The notes beneath the pieces are model-generated. The model did not search any database and was not told where the DNA came from. It was given only the letters and a program-made list of their open reading frames with translations. From assembly GCA_945860955.1 (NCBI GenBank), contig CAMATH010000019.1:1-64000 (forward strand): 64,000 bases of DNA, written 5' to 3'. This document shows, one piece after another, positions 27,480 through 35,814 of this stretch; the stretch's first letter is position 1, and each line of letters opens with the position of its first letter. The position numbers and the translations under genes were made by a program. The DNA comes from Planctomicrobium piriforme (GTDB lineage: Bacteria > Planctomycetota > Planctomycetia > Planctomycetales > Planctomycetaceae).

Positions 27480-30104
27480 ATGAAGACCGACGAACTGCGC
27501 GAGAAGTACCTTTCTTTCTTTGAGTCCAAGGGCTGCGTCCGGAAACCGAGCGATGTTCTCGTCCCGCGCTGGGATCCGACGGTGTTGTTCACCCCCGCAG
27601 GAATGAACCAGTTCAAAAACCAGTTCCTGGGAATCGGGAAGCTGGAATTCACCCGCGCGACCACCTGCCAAAAGTGTCTGCGGACCGGCGATATCGAGAA
27701 CGTGGGGGTGACGGCGTACCATCACACGTTCTTCGAAATGCTCGGCAACTTCTCGTTTGGCGACTACTTCAAGAATGAAGCGATCCACTGGGCGTTTGAG
27801 TTTCTGACGTCGCCGAAGTGGCTGGGACTGGCGAAAGATCGCCTGCAATACACCGTCTACCTTGATGACGACGAAGCGTACAACATCTGGCACAACGAAG
27901 TGGGGGTTCCCGCCTCGCAGATCCGCAGGGAAGGGGAGAGCGAGAATTTCTGGCCGGCAAGCGCCCCGTCGAACGGTCCCGACGGAGTTTGCGGACCGTG
28001 CAGCGAGATTTACTACCAGGCTCCGCACGCCAAGAGCAGCGTCGAAATCTGGAACCTGGTGTTCACGCAGTTCAATCGTGTGGGAAATCCCCCCGACAAT
28101 CTTCGCCCGCTTCCCAAGAACAATATCGACACCGGGATGGGACTCGAGCGGACCGCCGCCGTTCTCCAGGGAGTCGACAGCAATTTCGAGAACGACCTCT
28201 TGCGTCCTTTGTGCGTCGCCGCGGGAGAGATTGTCGGCCGGGATTACAGCTACGCCGCCCCGCATGGTCGTCCGTTGCGGAGGATTGCCGACCATGTCCG
28301 CGCGGTCACCTTCAGCATTCACGAAGAGTGCGGCCCGGGGAACGAGAAGCAAGGTTATGTCGTGCGGCAGTTGCTGCGTCGCGCTGTGCTGGAGGGCTAC
28401 CTGTTGGGGCAGCGGGCTCCGTTCCTGTACAAGCTGGTTCCGTCCGTCGCGACCGCGATGAGCGTTGGATATCCCGATCTCGCCGAAACTGTCGGACGGG
28501 TTCAAATGACGATTCGGGCCGAGGAGGAGCAATTCCTCGGGACGATCGATCGCGGCTACCGGAAGCTGGAAAAATGCGTTGAAACGGCCCGCAGCCAGAA
28601 CAGCGACCTGATTTCCGGTGACGACGCGTTTGATCTGCATCAGACCGACGGGTTCCTGATTGAGCTGACCGAGGCGTTCGCAGCCCAGCACAACTTGCGG
28701 GTCGATCGGGGGGGCTACCGAACCCGGATGAAGCTCCACCAGGAGATCAGCGGCAGCGGCGCGTTCGCTGACTCGGTGATGAAGGCGGGACCGCTCGACA
28801 CGCTGCGTGAAGCGTGTTCGCCTACGACGTTTCTTGGTTATGACGTGACCGAGGCGCAGGGAGAGGTGATTGGCGTGGTTGCCGAAGATCGGCTGGTCGA
28901 TCAGTTGCACGAAGTCGGTCACGAGCATCCTGTCGTTGTCGTCCTCGATCGCACCCCGTTCTACGGTGAGGCAGGGGGGCAGGTGGGGGACATGGGAATT
29001 CTGGAGTCACCGGAGTGTCAGTTCCAGGTTCTGGACACCCAACGGCAGGCCGGCTTTTTTGTCCACATCGGCCATTTGCGGCGCGGTGTGTTGCGGCCGG
29101 GCATGAAGTTGACCGCCAAAGTCGACGGCGAGCGGCGCGCGGGAATTCGTCGGGCGCACTCGGCGACTCATCTTCTGCATCACGCGCTGCAAAAAGAACT
29201 GGGAAGCCACGCGACGCAGCGCGGTTCACGCGTCGAGTGCGACAACCTGCGATTCGACTTCACGCAACCGAGAGCGATTCCTCGCGAGACGCTGGACGCG
29301 ATTGAACGGGAAGTCAACGCGCGAATCGCCGAAGGGGCGACCGTGACCACCAAGGTCATGAATCTGGACGAGGCGAAGAAATCAGGGGCGACGGCATTGT
29401 TTGGCGAGAAATACGCCGACGAAGTGCGTGTCGTCACGATGGGGGATTTCAGTCGTGAGCTGTGTGGGGGCACCCACCTGTCCAATACCGGACAGGTCGG
29501 GCTGTGCAAAATCGTCAGCGAGGAGTCGGTGTCGGCGGGAACCCGCCGGATCACCGCACTCACCGGGGTGAGAGCGCTGCAGAAGACACGCGCTGATGAG
29601 GCGCTGTTGCTCCAACTCGCCCAGCTTGTGAAAGCGACCCGGGTCGACGATCTGCCTCAACGGGTGGAATCGCTTATGGAGGAAGTCAAGACGCTGAAAC
29701 GCGAACTGTCCAAGTGGACCACACAGGCGGCGGCAGGGCAGGTTGACGATCTGATCGCGGGTGCTGTCGAAATCGGCGGGGTGAAGGTGATCACCTACCG
29801 GTGCGACGATTGGGATGCTGACTCGATGCGCGCTCAGATCGACCAGTTGCGTCGCAAGGCTTCCCCCTTGGCGGTCCTGCTGGTCGCGGGAGGAGAAGGC
29901 AAAGTGCTGCTCGTCGCGGCGGTCGATAAAGAGCTGATCGAGCGGGGGGTGACCGCTGTCGACTGGGTGAAGGTGGCCGCGAAGCCGGTCGGCGGTGGCG
30001 GCGGAGGTCGCCCCGATCTCGCTCAGGCCGGTGGCAAGAAGCCCGAGAACATTGAGCAAGGATTGGCCGACGCGGTCGCCTTTTTGAAGGACAAGCTCAA
30101 GTAG
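27480..30104 (+). CDS. alaS: Alanyl-tRNA synthetase
   Basis: 874 aa, the normal length. The N-terminus ([17 protein letters not shown], then [11 protein letters not shown] and [15 protein letters not shown]) is the class II catalytic core. The editing domain has the metal-binding [13 protein letters not shown] and [13 protein letters not shown]. The C-terminal DHHA1 domain includes [14 protein letters not shown]. It attaches alanine to tRNA-Ala and clears mischarged serine or glycine. Start ATG at 27480. A TAGAAT box about 70 nt upstream has only a poor -35, so the promoter is not called. Confidence 0.97.
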   Translation: MKTDELREKYLSFFESKGCVRKPSDVLVPRWDPTVLFTPAGMNQFKNQFLGIGKLEFTRATTCQKCLRTGDIENVGVTAYHHTFFEMLGNFSFGDYFKNEAIHWAFEFLTSPKWLGLAKDRLQYTVYLDDDEAYNIWHNEVGVPASQIRREGESENFWPASAPSNGPDGVCGPCSEIYYQAPHAKSSVEIWNLVFTQFNRVGNPPDNLRPLPKNNIDTGMGLERTAAVLQGVDSNFENDLLRPLCVAAGEIVGRDYSYAAPHGRPLRRIADHVRAVTFSIHEECGPGNEKQGYVVRQLLRRAVLEGYLLGQRAPFLYKLVPSVATAMSVGYPDLAETVGRVQMTIRAEEEQFLGTIDRGYRKLEKCVETARSQNSDLISGDDAFDLHQTDGFLIELTEAFAAQHNLRVDRGGYRTRMKLHQEISGSGAFADSVMKAGPLDTLREACSPTTFLGYDVTEAQGEVIGVVAEDRLVDQLHEVGHEHPVVVVLDRTPFYGEAGGQVGDMGILESPECQFQVLDTQRQAGFFVHIGHLRRGVLRPGMKLTAKVDGERRAGIRRAHSATHLLHHALQKELGSHATQRGSRVECDNLRFDFTQPRAIPRETLDAIEREVNARIAEGATVTTKVMNLDEAKKSGATALFGEKYADEVRVVTMGDFSRELCGGTHLSNTGQVGLCKIVSEESVSAGTRRITALTGVRALQKTRADEALLLQLAQLVKATRVDDLPQRVESLMEEVKTLKRELSKWTTQAAAGQVDDLIAGAVEIGGVKVITYRCDDWDADSMRAQIDQLRRKASPLAVLLVAGGEGKVLLVAAVDKELIERGVTAVDWVKVAAKPVGGGGGGRPDLAQAGGKKPENIEQGLADAVAFLKDKLK

Positions 30105-30132
30105 AAGTCGGATTCTGGAGATGATTCCTCCC

Positions 30133-30495
30133 ATGGAATCGATTCGCCTTGAGGACATCGCCCACGCCCGTTCGGGGGACAAGGGGAATCACGCCAATAT
30201 CGGCGTGATCGCCTGGACCCCCGAGGGGTATGCGTTTTTGTGTCGTTGGCTATCGGAAGCGAAAGTCGCGCAGTTCCTGTTGCCGTTGCGTCCGCGCGGG
30301 GTGGAACGATTCGAGCTGCCCGGGATCCGCGCGCTGAACTTTTTGGTGCGCGACGTACTGGCGGGTGGCGCAAGCCTTTCGTCCCGTTCCGACTGTCAGG
30401 GAAAGGCGCTCGCCTCGGCGATTTTGGAGATGCCAATTCCCAAGCCTGCCAATCTCAACCAAATGTTGCGTCCCGTCGCAAGTTCCGCATCATGA
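30133..30495 (+). CDS. AtuA C-terminal-like (ferredoxin-fold) small protein
   Basis: 120 aa from ATG at 30133, with GGAG twelve bases upstream; the ATG at 30121 has no room for one. ARSGDKGNHANIGVIAWTPE near the start and the later FELPGIRALNFLVRDVLAGG are the hallmarks of the small domain that ends full-length AtuA proteins. Here it is a separate gene, 26 kb from the AtuA core at 2934-4310. It overlaps the enoyl-CoA hydratase start (ATGA), so the two are co-translated. Role inferred: partner in an acyl-CoA pathway like terpenoid or leucine breakdown. Confidence 0.8.
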   Translation: MESIRLEDIAHARSGDKGNHANIGVIAWTPEGYAFLCRWLSEAKVAQFLLPLRPRGVERFELPGIRALNFLVRDVLAGGASLSSRSDCQGKALASAILEMPIPKPANLNQMLRPVASSAS

Positions 30496-31280
30496 ACAGA
30501 CCCGTCGCCTACGAAGTGGAATCGGGCATCGCCCGGCTGCGGTTGGCGCGTTCTTCCCGCAGAAATGCGCTCACACGCGAGATGCTCGATTTCGTCCTGC
30601 GGTCACTGCGCTCGGCCGCGGACGATCCATCACTGACGGTGTTGATCATCGAAGCCGAGGGGCCGGTGTTTTGCGCGGGAATGGACTTGGCGGAGATGGA
30701 AGAGACTGCGTCGCTGATTGATGCGGAAGAAGTCTGGCTAAACGACGCGCAGTTGTATCGGGATGTCGTGGGGGCACTGTTCGAGTTTCCCCTGCCAACG
30801 GTGGCCGTCGTCGCCGGTCCGGCCGTCGCCGGTGGAGTGGGGCTCGTCGCCGCCTGCGATATGGCTGTCGCGACGACCGCAGCGAAGTTTGCATTGCCCG
30901 AGCCACAGCGCGGGATCTCGGCGGCGATTGTGACCCCGATGTTGTTCCATCGCGTCGGAGCGAGCGCCGCCGCGCATTTGCTGCTGTCGGGAGAATCGTG
31001 GTCCGCCGAGGACGCGCGGCACTGGGGACTGGTTCATCGCGTGGTGGAACCCACCGAATTGGGCCAGGCCGTCACCGACTTGTGTCGATCGGTCACTCGC
31101 GGAGCGCCCATGGTGCTTCGTGAGACGAAGCGGTTTCTGCACCGCTGTTCCGCGAAAAAACTCAAGGAACAGCTCAACGAAGCGGCGCTGGTCTCGGGAA
31201 GAGCCCGGTCGACGCACGACGCTCGCGAAGGTCTCCGTGCATTCCAGGAAAAACGGCAGGCCCATTGGGACAGTCATTAA
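30492..31280 (+). CDS. Enoyl-CoA hydratase/isomerase family protein
   Basis: 262 aa from ATG at 30492, overlapping the previous stop. Crotonase fold: ARLRLARSSRRNALTREML, oxyanion-hole stretch FCAGMDLAEM, then AGPAVAGGVGLVAACDMAVA and FALPEPQRGISAAIVTP. Family members hydrate or isomerise enoyl-CoA thioesters. Pairing with the AtuA-like domain suggests a methylglutaconyl-CoA or isohexenylglutaconyl-CoA type substrate (AtuE/LiuC-like), which is inference. No biotin carboxylase subunits of such pathways are in the window. Confidence 0.88.
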   Translation: MNRPVAYEVESGIARLRLARSSRRNALTREMLDFVLRSLRSAADDPSLTVLIIEAEGPVFCAGMDLAEMEETASLIDAEEVWLNDAQLYRDVVGALFEFPLPTVAVVAGPAVAGGVGLVAACDMAVATTAAKFALPEPQRGISAAIVTPMLFHRVGASAAAHLLLSGESWSAEDARHWGLVHRVVEPTELGQAVTDLCRSVTRGAPMVLRETKRFLHRCSAKKLKEQLNEAALVSGRARSTHDAREGLRAFQEKRQAHWDSH

Positions 31281-31388
31281 GTACCCCGGCGATGGTAGCC
31301 CCGAAGGGGGCCGATGTAAAAATTCTGACCGAACTGCGGAATGGGGTTGTGCGGCTCAAAGAGTGCGATCGACCGACGGAAAGAATTT

Positions 31389-31540
31389 GACAGGATGAAA
31401 GGGATGAACAGGACGGACTGGCTCGCCATTCCAGTTCTCTGGATAAGTGACTGAAATCGAAAAACTCCCAATCCACACGATCGACAGCCCCTTCAGCAAT
31501 CCTGTCCATCCTCTTCATCCCTTTCATCCTGGCGAAAATT
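31389..31540. repeat. Dispersed repeat, family C: two inverted copies flanking about 85 nt
   Basis: 31389-31413 reads GACAGGATGAAAGGGATG and onward to CAGGA. 31500-31540 reads the reverse-complement type, TCCTGTCCATCC then TTCATCCCTTTCATCCTG, with a GCGAAAATTTC tail. A third copy (54238-54272) matches the second, including the AAAATCTC-like tail. Similar tracts are common in intergenic regions of some planctomycetes. Confidence 0.75.
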
Positions 31541-31593
31541 TCACGGCTCGCTTGGCGGCTATACCTCGCACTGTCGAAAACGAGACATTTTCG

Positions 31594-31651
31594 GGAGCCG
31601 CGCCCGTCAGGACGCGGTATCAGGCTCCCGCTTCCTGTCGGGCGCGGCTCC
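31594..31651. repeat. Dispersed inverted repeat, family B, copy 2
   Basis: 24-nt arms (31594-31617 and 31628-31651) that pair at 22 of 24 positions around a 10-nt loop. It begins GGAGCCGCGCCCG and ends CGGGCGCGGCTCC. It is the most symmetric of the three copies. Confidence 0.8.
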
Positions 31652-31779
31652 ATCAAAATGCTTCAACGCGGACCGGGCGGAGTGTATGCAGCGCCTTGTG
31701 CTGGTGACCGGCGCGTGGTATCGGGGTATGATTCAGCGCGTACCCGCCGTGCGTTTCTCAACAGAGACTTCCCGAATTC

Positions 31780-32070
31780 ATGTGCCTCGCGCTCCCCGGT
31801 CGACTCATGCGATGGATTGATCGCGATCCGCTCTTTGCGCGGGCTGAGGTGGAGTTTGACGGCATCCGTCGGATCTGCCACATGGCTTGTGTGCTGGAGG
31901 CGAACGAGGGGGACTATGTAATCGTCCATGCGGGGGTCGCTATCAGCCGCGTGGACGAGGCGGCGGCGCGAAAGACCCTCGCCGAACTCGACGCGTTTGG
32001 CACCGACCCGCACGAAGAATTGCGGGAAGAACTCCACGGTCATTGGGGCGGCGGTCCGTCAGTTCCATGA
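31780..32070 (+). CDS. hypC: Hydrogenase maturation chaperone HypC
   Basis: 96 aa. The family signature MCLALPGRLM at the start includes the essential Cys2. GDYVIVHAGVAISRVDE follows, also typical. HypC with HypD holds the iron while the CN and CO ligands of the [NiFe] centre are added. Its stop overlaps the hypD start (ATGA). HypA, HypB, HypF and hydrogenase subunits are not in the window. Confidence 0.95.
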   Translation: MCLALPGRLMRWIDRDPLFARAEVEFDGIRRICHMACVLEANEGDYVIVHAGVAISRVDEAAARKTLAELDAFGTDPHEELREELHGHWGGGPSVP

Positions 32071-33203
32071 AATACCTGGACGAATTCCGTGATCCGGCTC
32101 TGGCGCAAGGGATTCTCGGCCGCATCCGTCACACGGCGACACGCCCATGGGCCATCATGGAAGTCTGTGGCGGTCAGACGCATAGTCTGCTGCGTCACGG
32201 AATCGAGCAGGAGCTGACAGGCGTTGTCGAATTGCTGCATGGTCCCGGTTGCCCGGTTTGTGTCACGCCCGCGGCGCAGATTGACATCGCGTGCCAATTG
32301 GCGCTTCGTCCGGGTGTCATCCTGGCCAGTTTCGGCGACATGTTGCGTGTTCCGGGCAACCGGGGATCGTTGCTGAACGCGAAAGGGCAGGGGGGGCGGG
32401 TACGACTGGTCTATTCGCCGCTCGACGCCGTCGAATTGGCAAAGCAGAATCCCACGGACGAGGTTGTGTTCTTCGCGGTCGGTTTTGAAACGACTGTGCC
32501 GACAACGGCGTTGGCGGTGTTGCAGGCAGACCGGTTGGGACTGACGAACTTCTGTGTGCTGACGGCCCATGTCCGCGTGCAACCAGCGATGGAAGCGATC
32601 GCCAGTGACCCGGCGTGCCGAGTCAATGGATTCCTCGCGGCCGGGCATGTCTGCACGGTGGCTGGTTTCGAGACGTACGACGAGTTCACGGCACGTTACA
32701 ACATGCCGGTCGTGGTGACCGGATTCGAACCGGTCGATCTCCTGGAAGGGATTCACGAGTGCGTTCGACTGTTGGAGGCGGGATCGAATGTCGTCGTCAA
32801 TCAATACGAACGCAGCGTCCGATCGGCGGGCAACGAGACGGCGCGTCAACTGATTGATCGGGTGTACCAGATTGCGGATCGTCCGTGGCGGGGACTCGGA
32901 GTGATTCCGCGTGGGGGACTGGTGATGAGGCCCGAATGGAGCCGATTTGACGCTACGACAAGGTTCGGGGAATTCGCCGATTGCGTTGGCGGGGAACATG
33001 ACTGTCGCAGCGGCGATGTGCTTTCGGGTCGGATTCGCCCACCCGAGTGCGCCCAGTTTGGAATCGGGTGTACTCCCGAGACTCCGATGGGGGCCCCCAT
33101 GGTCTCCAGTGAAGGAGCCTGCGCGGCGTATTACCGCTACGCGCGACAACCTGCGGGACTCGAATCCGGGACAGTAGCGGAATCGAGACTCGGGGGCTTG
33201 TGA
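32067..33203 (+). CDS. hypD: Hydrogenase maturation protein HypD
   Basis: 378 aa from ATG at 32067, overlapping hypC. Motifs MEVCGGQTHSLLRHGIEQ and LLHGPGCPVCVTP hold the redox and iron-binding cysteines. The C-terminal cysteine set (DCVGGEHDCRSGDVLSG, then CAQFGIGCTPETPMGA) is that of the [4Fe-4S] cluster. HypD is the scaffold for Fe(CN)2CO assembly. Its stop overlaps the hypE start (TGATG). Confidence 0.95.
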   Translation: MKYLDEFRDPALAQGILGRIRHTATRPWAIMEVCGGQTHSLLRHGIEQELTGVVELLHGPGCPVCVTPAAQIDIACQLALRPGVILASFGDMLRVPGNRGSLLNAKGQGGRVRLVYSPLDAVELAKQNPTDEVVFFAVGFETTVPTTALAVLQADRLGLTNFCVLTAHVRVQPAMEAIASDPACRVNGFLAAGHVCTVAGFETYDEFTARYNMPVVVTGFEPVDLLEGIHECVRLLEAGSNVVVNQYERSVRSAGNETARQLIDRVYQIADRPWRGLGVIPRGGLVMRPEWSRFDATTRFGEFADCVGGEHDCRSGDVLSGRIRPPECAQFGIGCTPETPMGAPMVSSEGACAAYYRYARQPAGLESGTVAESRLGGL

Positions 33204-34309
33204 TGTCAGATTCCACCGACCGTTCGTTCCCACCGTTCGTCTTGTCTTGTCCGACACCGTTGACGGCTGGAGCGTCGCGAATCACGCTCGCCCATGGGGA
33301 AGGGGGGAGGCAGATGCGGCGACTGGTTCAGGAACGGATCGTGAAGCGATTGGCCGGCTCGAATCGGGGCGCGAGCCCCCCTTCCACAACAGGGATTCTT
33401 GCAAGGCTGGCCGACGCGGCGCAGTTACCACGTCCTGCTGGTTTGATCGCCTATACAACCGACAGTTTTGTGGTGACGCCCCTGTTCTTTCCAGGAGGCG
33501 ATATCGGCGAACTCGCGGTCTACGGGACGGTCAACGATCTGGCAGTGAGCGGGGCGGTGCCGCGCTGGATGACGCTGTCACTCATCATCGAAGAAGGGTT
33601 ATCCCTGGACATCCTCGACCGTGTTCTCGACAGCGTCGCCCGGGCAGCGAGTCTGGCCAATGTCGAGATTGTCTCCGGGGATACCAAAGTGGTTCCGCGC
33701 GGAGCGGCGGACGGGTTGTTTGTGAACACTTCGGGAATCGGCGATCTGATCGAACCGATTCCCGTCGGACCTCACTCGCTGGAACCCGGGGATGTGTTGC
33801 TGGTGTCGGGACCGATCGGGCGACACGGTCTGGCGATTCTGGCGGCGCGGGAGAATTTGGGCTTCGAGCCGGCTCCCACCAGTGATTGCGCTCCATTGAC
33901 CGATGTGATGGCTGCACTGCGCGCGGGGGGAGTCACCATTCGAGCCGCGCGGGACGCGACACGCGGTGGCGTGGCCGCTGTCTGTCAAGAATGGGCCGAG
34001 GCGTCTGGCCACACGCTGACACTGGAAGAGCGACTGTTGCCCACGACTCCCGAAGTGCGCGGGGCGTGCGAACTGCTGGGATTGGATCCACTGTTTCTGG
34101 CGAATGAAGGCACGCTGGTGGTCGCGGTGCCCGCCAGATTCGCAGAGCGCGCGCTCGCGGCGATGAGAGCCGTCGCGAACTCAGCGGGAGCGACCCGACT
34201 GGGTACTGTGGTTCCGCGTGGCATCGCGGCGGTCACGGTGCGGGGGCTGCTGGGAAGTGAACGGCCATTGGATGAGCCGCAGGGGGGGATGCTCCCGCGG
34301 ATTTGTTGA
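33203..34309 (+). CDS. hypE: Hydrogenase maturation protein HypE
   Basis: 368 aa from ATG at 33203, which overlaps the hypD stop; a GTG at 33200 is possible. PurM-like ATPase with ITLAHGEGGRQMRRLV, TDSFVVTPLFFPGGDIGELA and RDATRGGVAAVCQEWAE. The C-terminus is LPRIC, the conserved PRIC tail whose cysteine carries the thiocarboxamide that becomes the cyanide ligand. The tail is intact, so the gene is probably functional. HypF, which supplies the carbamoyl group, is not in the window. Confidence 0.95.
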   Translation: MSDSTDRSFPPFVLSCPTPLTAGASRITLAHGEGGRQMRRLVQERIVKRLAGSNRGASPPSTTGILARLADAAQLPRPAGLIAYTTDSFVVTPLFFPGGDIGELAVYGTVNDLAVSGAVPRWMTLSLIIEEGLSLDILDRVLDSVARAASLANVEIVSGDTKVVPRGAADGLFVNTSGIGDLIEPIPVGPHSLEPGDVLLVSGPIGRHGLAILAARENLGFEPAPTSDCAPLTDVMAALRAGGVTIRAARDATRGGVAAVCQEWAEASGHTLTLEERLLPTTPEVRGACELLGLDPLFLANEGTLVVAVPARFAERALAAMRAVANSAGATRLGTVVPRGIAAVTVRGLLGSERPLDEPQGGMLPRIC

Positions 34310-34322
34310 ACCCGTCTCGGGC

Positions 34323-34357
34323 TTGATAAATCGAAAGTCCGACTTTAGATTTATCAA
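34323..34357. promoter_or_regulatory. 35-bp near-perfect palindrome just before the AAA/DUF4143 gene
   Basis: The arms TTGATAAATC-x-AAAGTC and GACTTT-x-GATTTATCAA pair throughout except for one position, around a single central base. It ends two bases before the ATG at 34360. In RNA it would fold into a long hairpin over the ribosome site; in DNA it could be an operator or a recombination target. It is far more A+T-rich than its surroundings. Confidence 0.75.
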
Positions 34358-34359
34358 TC

Positions 34360-34803
34360 ATGCGCTACGTCACCCGCGAGTTGGAAACTGAGGTTCAGCG
34401 AGCCGCCAGGGCGTTTCCCGCGCTCATTCTTACCGGACCCCGGCGATCTGGGAAAACGAGCCTGTTGCGGCACGTGTTTCCCGACGCTTCCTATTTTCTG
34501 ATGGAGGATCCCGATATCGTTTCCCGGTTACGCGACGCCCAGGGGCTGGAAGTTGACTTTCTGGTCCCCGGCAAGTCGGGACGGTTGACTCTGGTGGAAT
34601 GCAAAGCGGCACGTAGCGTCCGGCCAAGCGACAGCTCGTCCCTCGCACGCGTCGCCGCCGCGATTCGCCTGGACCACACGTCCGCGACGCCTCCGGCAAT
34701 GTACGTTGTTCACCAACCTGCCGCCGCGCTGCCGCATTTTGAGGTATTGGCACCGGAAGCCAAGGCGGTCTCGGTCGTGCGGCTGTTGGAAGAGATAAGT
34801 TAA
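34360..34803 (+). CDS. AAA ATPase/DUF4143 protein with large internal deletion (probable remnant)
   Basis: 147 aa. The N-terminus is the P-loop start of AAA_14/DUF4143 ATPases (FPALILTGPRRSGKTSLLRH, then FLMEDPDIVSRL). After about residue 62 it jumps to the nuclease-like C-terminal part of DUF4143 proteins (GLEVDFLVPGKSGRLTLVEC). Normal members have about 380-450 aa, so some 250-300 residues, including Walker B and sensor regions, are missing in frame. ATPase activity is unlikely. It may be a remnant or a short derivative. Confidence 0.7.
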   Translation: MRYVTRELETEVQRAARAFPALILTGPRRSGKTSLLRHVFPDASYFLMEDPDIVSRLRDAQGLEVDFLVPGKSGRLTLVECKAARSVRPSDSSSLARVAAAIRLDHTSATPPAMYVVHQPAAALPHFEVLAPEAKAVSVVRLLEEIS

Positions 34804-34829
34804 CACCTGTCCTATGCCCGAAGGGCAAT

Positions 34830-34845
34830 GTGGATTGAAATCCAC
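34830..34845. repeat. Small hairpin between convergent genes
   Basis: GTGGATT-GA-AATCCAC, preceded at 34816-34826 by GCCC-GAA-GGGC. It resembles the hairpin at 4383-4402. There is no T-run. Either could slow convergent transcription from the flanking genes. Confidence 0.4.
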
Positions 34846-34917
34846 GTGAGCTTCCGCCAATCGCACTTGAAGCGCAGGTCTCCCGCGATCGGTTGAATTC
34901 GACGGATCACGAACCAA

Positions 34918-35688
34918 TCACACCTCGCGCGTCTTCAGCAATTCCTGCAACCGATTGTCGTGCGGATAGGGGTGCCCGCTGTGCTGCGTGAACGCTTCTC
35001 CGAAGCTGACGCCGATTTGCGCCCCCCGGCGACCGCTCCATTTGCGACAGCTTTCGAGGTACTCGTCAATTCCATGCTGCTTCAGCAGCCAATTCCGCTG
35101 ACTGGCATGGCAGGCGAGCATCTTGAGTTTGAGTTCAAACACCGGGGAAATGTCGATGACAAAACCGGAAGGAATCGGATTCCCGAAATAGTCGATTCCT
35201 TCGATCGGATCGACATAGTAGAGGTGCGGGATTTTCGCGGTTGGAGGGGAGGGATCCCACTGATGGGTCGCGTAATTGGGAACCGAAGCGCAGAAACAGG
35301 CGTCGCGGACCAGTCGACTGGTCGATTCATGGTCACACATGTAATCCACGGGAGGCGCAGTCAAGACGATGTCAGGGCGCGAACGACGCAGAAGTTCAGT
35401 CACCCGCCGACGCCCTTCATTGTCGTGGCAAATCTGCAGATCCAGGAATTCCAGGCAATGATAATCGGCCCCGATCAGTCCGGCAGCGGCCCGGGCCTCG
35501 CCTCGGCGAATGGCGGCGATTTCGAGCGGCCCCAGCTCGGCGCTGCCGCAGTCGCCCGCCGTCATCGTCGCGATGGTGATGTGGCAGCCCCGATCTTTGA
35601 GCAAAGCCAATGTTCCCGCGCACTGGAATTCGATGTCGTCGGGGTGGGCGTGTATGGCGAGAATTCGGGGTTGTTCGCTTGTGTTCAT
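34918..35688 (-). CDS. PIG-L/LmbE-family deacetylase
   Basis: 256 aa from ATG at 35688; upstream open frame runs into the divergent gene and is not used. The zinc site [14 protein letters not shown] is near the start, with [18 protein letters not shown] giving the third ligand region. PIG-L enzymes remove N-acetyl groups from amino-sugar glycoconjugates. The gene is divergent from a NagB-PIG-L fusion with 126 nt between them, which suggests a shared promoter region and related amino-sugar substrates. The exact substrate is unknown. Confidence 0.88.
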   Translation of the reverse strand: MNTSEQPRILAIHAHPDDIEFQCAGTLALLKDRGCHITIATMTAGDCGSAELGPLEIAAIRRGEARAAAGLIGADYHCLEFLDLQICHDNEGRRRVTELLRRSRPDIVLTAPPVDYMCDHESTSRLVRDACFCASVPNYATHQWDPSPPTAKIPHLYYVDPIEGIDYFGNPIPSGFVIDISPVFELKLKMLACHASQRNWLLKQHGIDEYLESCRKWSGRRGAQIGVSFGEAFTQHSGHPYPHDNRLQELLKTREV

Positions 35689-35814
35689 GAAAATGGTGCG
35701 TCCACTATGGTCTGTCGGGTCCACACGCTCTAGAATTTCCGACTGCTTTCCCTGGCTCGTCGGGCGCTCTGGGCTCGACCTCCAAGCAACCAGCATACCT
35801 CCCCTGCCTCCTGT

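Larger units (their letters stand above)
31281..31779. other. Repeat-filled intergenic region before hypC
   Basis: About 500 nt without a credible gene. It holds an inverted pair of the family C repeat (31389-31413 and 31500-31540) and a family B inverted repeat (31594-31651), listed separately. No clear hypC promoter was found. Confidence 0.6.
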
